Positions 62,001 through 64,000 of a DNA stretch of 64,000 bases are shown here, one piece after another. How positions within the stretch are numbered: position 1 is the first letter of the stretch; each line of letters starts with the position of its first letter. This stretch comes from Methylobacter sp. Its GTDB lineage: Bacteria; Pseudomonadota; Gammaproteobacteria; Methylococcales; Methylomonadaceae. A program made the translations under genes and the position numbers. The DNA lies in the NCBI RefSeq assembly GCF_004322395.1, contig NZ_SCTW01000133.1, positions 1 to 64,000 on the forward strand, in the 5' to 3' direction. The notes beneath the pieces are model-generated. The model was given only the letters and a program-made list of their open reading frames with translations. It was not told where the DNA came from and did not search any database.

Positions 62001-64000
62001 GGCTTTGCGATAACACGCCGTGTCCAGTTCGCCCTGCAACGTAAAGCTGATTTGCTCGTGATAAGCCGTGGAATCGGTTTCGCGTAAAGCGTGATACTGC
62101 ATCCCTTGTTGCATCGGGGTTAACGGGCAGACATCGCTTAAGTTTTCCCGATGCGCTGTAAAAAAATCATCCAGCTCATCCAGGCTCAAGTCGCTGTAAG
62201 TTAAGTCGGACGGGGTGATGGCTTGCGTTGTTTGTTGCAGGCAATGATTGATCACCTCTCTCAGGTTGGCCGTATAAAGATTGGTCAGGCTCTGCATGGA
62301 TTCTGGAGTAAACAGATGTCGGTCGTAACGCCAATCGATACATAATTGATCTGACAGCACCATCGCGCTCAATTCCAATGCGCATGGTCTAAGCCCTTGC
62401 GCTGAAACGGCGGCTCCGACATCATTGCTCAGCGCCTGATACAATCCGGCTTCATCGCTGCGGTCGAAACGCCCCAAATAGTTAAACACCAAATCCGGTT
62501 CGAATCCCAAACCGGCGCCGGCGCGTAACTCGGCTGGCGTTAAATAACGCAACACGCCATACCCGATGCCTTTGTTAGGCAGCTGGCGCAAATGCTCTTT
62601 AACGGTTTTGATTTGATAGCCTAGATCTCGCCCCACTGTCTTATCCAACACAAACGGGTACAGCGACGTAAACCAGCCTACGGTACGGCTGACATCCAGC
62701 CCGGTCAGCACGGGTTCGCGTCCGTGGCCTTCCAGCAATAAAACAGACCGCGTCAGCCCCGCCCAAGACTCCAGCGCAGGAATCAAAGCCGCCAGCAACA
62801 GCTCTTCAACGCTTGTGTTATAGGCCGCATTGGCTTGTTGCAATAACTGCTGCGTTTCTTCCGTGCTTAACTGCGCTTGGCTATTGTCAGCATCCTGGTA
62901 ACGGCAATGTTTACCGGCCCAGGCAGCGCCGCTGTTGCGCTCCACTTGCGCCGTCCAATACGGCAGCTCGTTGAGCAAGGATTGCTGCCGACTGTATCCC
63001 AGCAGGCCTTCCGCCCAGTCGGCATAACTGTCGGTTTGCTCGGGTAACGCGTATTGATCGCCGTTGCTTAACGCATCGTACAAAGCGCTAAAATCTTCCA
63101 ATAAAATACGCCAGGAAACGCCATCGATCAATAAGTGATGCACGACAATCAATAAACGATCAGCAGACGGGCATTGATAAACCACCAGCCTGATTAATGG
63201 CGCTTTATCCAAAACAAAACCCTGCTGCAATAAAGCGGCATGCTCGATCATAGCCGCTTCAACATCGACTGCGGCCATTAACGAGACGGTTTCTATCTCG
63301 ATTTGCAACTGATCTTCCGGCAGGATAGCGGCCTTAACGCCGTGTTCGTTTACATAAAAACAGCTGCGTAAAGCTTCATGATGCTGCAATAGCTGATTCC
63401 AGCTTCGCTCCAAATACTGGACTTGCCAATTCCCGGAACGGGCTTCCAACAACGCGGTATGATTGAAATGATGCGCCTGTTGGCCTTGCTGTTCAAAGAA
63501 CCAATGTTGAACCGGCGTTAACTGAATGTCGCCGCTTACACTGCGTGTTTTTTTCTGCCCGGCCAGCGCTTTTAACTGAGGCGCTAAGGCCTGTATGGTC
63601 GGGTAACGGAATAAGTCCTGTACTTCAATCCGGTAACCCTGTTTGCGCAATTGCGACACCACCCGAATCGCCTGAATCGAATCACCGCCCAGCGCAAAAA
63701 AATCATCCTTCACCCCGACGCTGCTTTGCTGCAACAGCTTTTGCCAAACCTCAACCAACACCTGCTCTTCTGGAGTATTGGCCTCTAAGAACGGCTCATC
63801 CAGTTCCAGTTCGGGAGCAGGTAACGCTTGCCGGTTCACCTTGCCGTTGGCTGTCAACGGAAACTGCGGCAAATGCACGAAAAAGCCGGGAATCATGTAA
63901 AGAGGCAACAGTTTTGCCAAAGGCGCTCTTAAGTCAGCGGTTTTTATTGCCTCCGCTGTCCGGGTGCTGTAATAAGCCACCAGAATTTGTTGCGACTGTG
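59022..64000 (-). CDS. NRPS, (A)-PCP-E-C-A-PCP, 5' end outside the window
   Basis: The frame is open through base 64000, so the N-terminus is missing; an internal GTG at 63980 is not the start. Visible: the end of an A domain (A10 Lys in NGKVNR), PCP1 (serine in GGDSIQ near 63680), an epimerisation domain (HHLLIDGVSW near 63125, EGHGRE, VGWFTSLYPF, NKGIGYGVLRYL), a C domain of the DCL type (TPMQQGMQYHAL near 62110, HHILLDG), a full A domain (TSGSTGEPKG near 60365, A10 NGKVNR) and PCP2 (GGHSLK near 59215). The residue on PCP1 should be turned to the D form, as the DCL-type C domain confirms. The second A code reads DALWLGGTFK, close to the known Val code DAFWIGGTFK. The protein ends in a basic tail (KLVKRDRSQQKVV). 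Confidence 0.95.
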   Translation of the reverse strand, partial: QSQQILVAYYSTRTAEAIKTADLRAPLAKLLPLYMIPGFFVHLPQFPLTANGKVNRQALPAPELELDEPFLEANTPEEQVLVEVWQKLLQQSSVGVKDDFFALGGDSIQAIRVVSQLRKQGYRIEVQDLFRYPTIQALAPQLKALAGQKKTRSVSGDIQLTPVQHWFFEQQGQQAHHFNHTALLEARSGNWQVQYLERSWNQLLQHHEALRSCFYVNEHGVKAAILPEDQLQIEIETVSLMAAVDVEAAMIEHAALLQQGFVLDKAPLIRLVVYQCPSADRLLIVVHHLLIDGVSWRILLEDFSALYDALSNGDQYALPEQTDSYADWAEGLLGYSRQQSLLNELPYWTAQVERNSGAAWAGKHCRYQDADNSQAQLSTEETQQLLQQANAAYNTSVEELLLAALIPALESWAGLTRSVLLLEGHGREPVLTGLDVSRTVGWFTSLYPFVLDKTVGRDLGYQIKTVKEHLRQLPNKGIGYGVLRYLTPAELRAGAGLGFEPDLVFNYLGRFDRSDEAGLYQALSNDVGAAVSAQGLRPCALELSAMVLSDQLCIDWRYDRHLFTPESMQSLTNLYTANLREVINHCLQQTTQAITPSDLTYSDLSLDELDDFFTAHRENLSDVCPLTPMQQGMQYHALRETDSTAYHEQISFTLQGELDTACYRKAWDKLVSRHGILRTVFVDNKTQDALQVVLKQVDSVFGIEDWSTSPNTLEHYLQADLADRFKLAERPPVRIKLIKLAEQRWHLVWSFHHILLDGWSVGVLMDEMAQLYQAILKNSEPRLPASPPFSHYLQWLKQQDSQAASRFWQDYLDGYSELASLPHYAGQQAKQAEFKQPLPIDLPDRLQQAAKHYKVTVNALIQAAWGILLGRYNDRRDVVFATVVSGRPSAIVNIDRMVGLLINAVPVRVSFAESELVSDLLTRLHQHNSDSQAYQFLPMAESQPKQGAPDHLLVFENYHLQTSDEDNQGQLAVTDVQTREQTNYDLTMVISPGQRWQLTCLYNQVRYADHYIQQVAQHFITLLSGLASQADQSIDSLAMLNFEEQAQLMQRSVGATQALPEQDLAGLFEQIVQYYGEQIALRGEEASYNYAELNVQANRLAHRLVSGGVKPGDIVAIALPRCCMRIIAVLAVIKAGAAYLGLEFDTPAQRVQGLCEDAGVRLLIQQGAFDLTGVTSFDPYLEIQQATSEDNLQLAVPSSAIAYISYTSGSTGEPKGVCVSQHNVIRLVINSDFVSISAEDRFLHFAPLSFDASTLEIWAPLLNGAGLSVIEQPQPSLQQLGTFINQHSISILWLTAGLFQQMVDEQLEDLAGVKQLLAGGDVVSAEHVRRLLNRFPDTVFINGYGPTENTTFSCCQHVTKDMPLAASVPIGKAITNSEAWVLDKQLRLQPVGAIGQLYVAGAGVSYGYCRKPKQTAAVFIPHPYTKEPGKRLYCTGDQVSLRADGSIEFMGRVDQQFKIRGYRVEAQEVEAAIKAHDSVQDVLVQVVKDAAGDKALAAYVIVKQGRSFDQDELVAETASRLPRYLMPDLWLEINAFPLNKNGKVNRALLPDPFSGLAQTQKVAPRNEREQALLAIWQQVLNIEHIGVTDDFFRLGGHSLKATQIVSLMRKQLGLEVPLKLIFEAPTIALLAERMQGLDKVDKAAPKLVKRDRSQQKVV

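Noticed and set aside
1-64000. tRNA, rRNA or CRISPR arrays
   Set aside because: None was recognised by eye on either strand; a dedicated search (tRNAscan-SE, CRISPRCasFinder) would be needed to exclude them fully.

Overview
The window looks like chromosomal DNA of a gammaproteobacterial methanotroph (Methylococcales, for example Methylobacter or Methylomonas). The main pointer is a complete formaldehyde-activating enzyme gene (fae, 8084-8602, minus), a marker of tetrahydromethanopterin-linked C1 oxidation. The Aer-like chemoreceptor, the Gly-rich exported proteins and a TIGR04073-type exosortase-associated protein fit this. The genus is inferred; no rRNA or tRNA gene was seen to settle it.

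Left third (1-14601) is a housekeeping, sensory and stress region. It holds the edge of a small membrane protein gene, cob(I)alamin adenosyltransferase, an Aer-like FAD-PAS chemoreceptor with a small coiled-coil protein behind it, and a Bfd-type [2Fe-2S] ferredoxin. Next is a two-component pair whose kinase combines a receiver with Glu in place of the phospho-Asp, a LOV-type blue-light PAS and a FixL-like heme PAS. Then come fae, three exported or lipoprotein genes rich in Gly repeats, an Hsp20-lon pair (the only plus-strand genes) and the TIGR04073 gene.

Right two thirds (14772-64000, all minus strand) is a large hybrid PKS-NRPS cluster that runs off the right edge. Read in the direction of transcription it contains: an NRPS (A-PCP-E-C-A-PCP, open at its 5' end), a 144-bp MITE-like inverted repeat, an O-carbamoyltransferase, an NRPS module with a ruined adenylation domain (C-deltaA-PCP), a terminating NRPS (C-A-PCP-C-A-PCP-TE), a JmjC-like 2-oxoglutarate oxygenase, a cyclic-peptide-type ABC exporter and an unknown lipoprotein. 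A membrane cassette of unknown purpose follows (DUF697-like protein, SPFH/prohibitin protein, membrane-anchored periplasmic binding protein, tiny membrane protein). Then come a phosphopantetheinyl transferase, a type II thioesterase, an MbtH protein and three PKS genes, with a Cache-HAMP adenylate cyclase lying between the second and third PKS genes.

Working model (inference): the first PKS starts the chain with a loading module of the AprA/GphF kind (iron-type methyltransferase, GNAT-like decarboxylase, ACP), giving an acetyl, propionyl, isobutyryl or pivaloyl-like starter. Three extensions follow: C-methyl fully reduced, C-methyl ene, beta-hydroxy. The last PKS lacks a thioesterase, so the acyl chain is probably passed to an NRPS whose start lies beyond the window. 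The peptide includes at least one D-residue, a predicted Val, a branched aliphatic residue and Ala/Gly, and is released by the thioesterase of the 47249-54448 protein. Carbamoylation and oxidation would decorate it, and the ABC exporter would remove it. The most novel points are the loading module in a probable methanotroph, the broken adenylation domain kept inside an otherwise intact module, the embedded cyclase, the membrane cassette, and the light/oxygen kinase.
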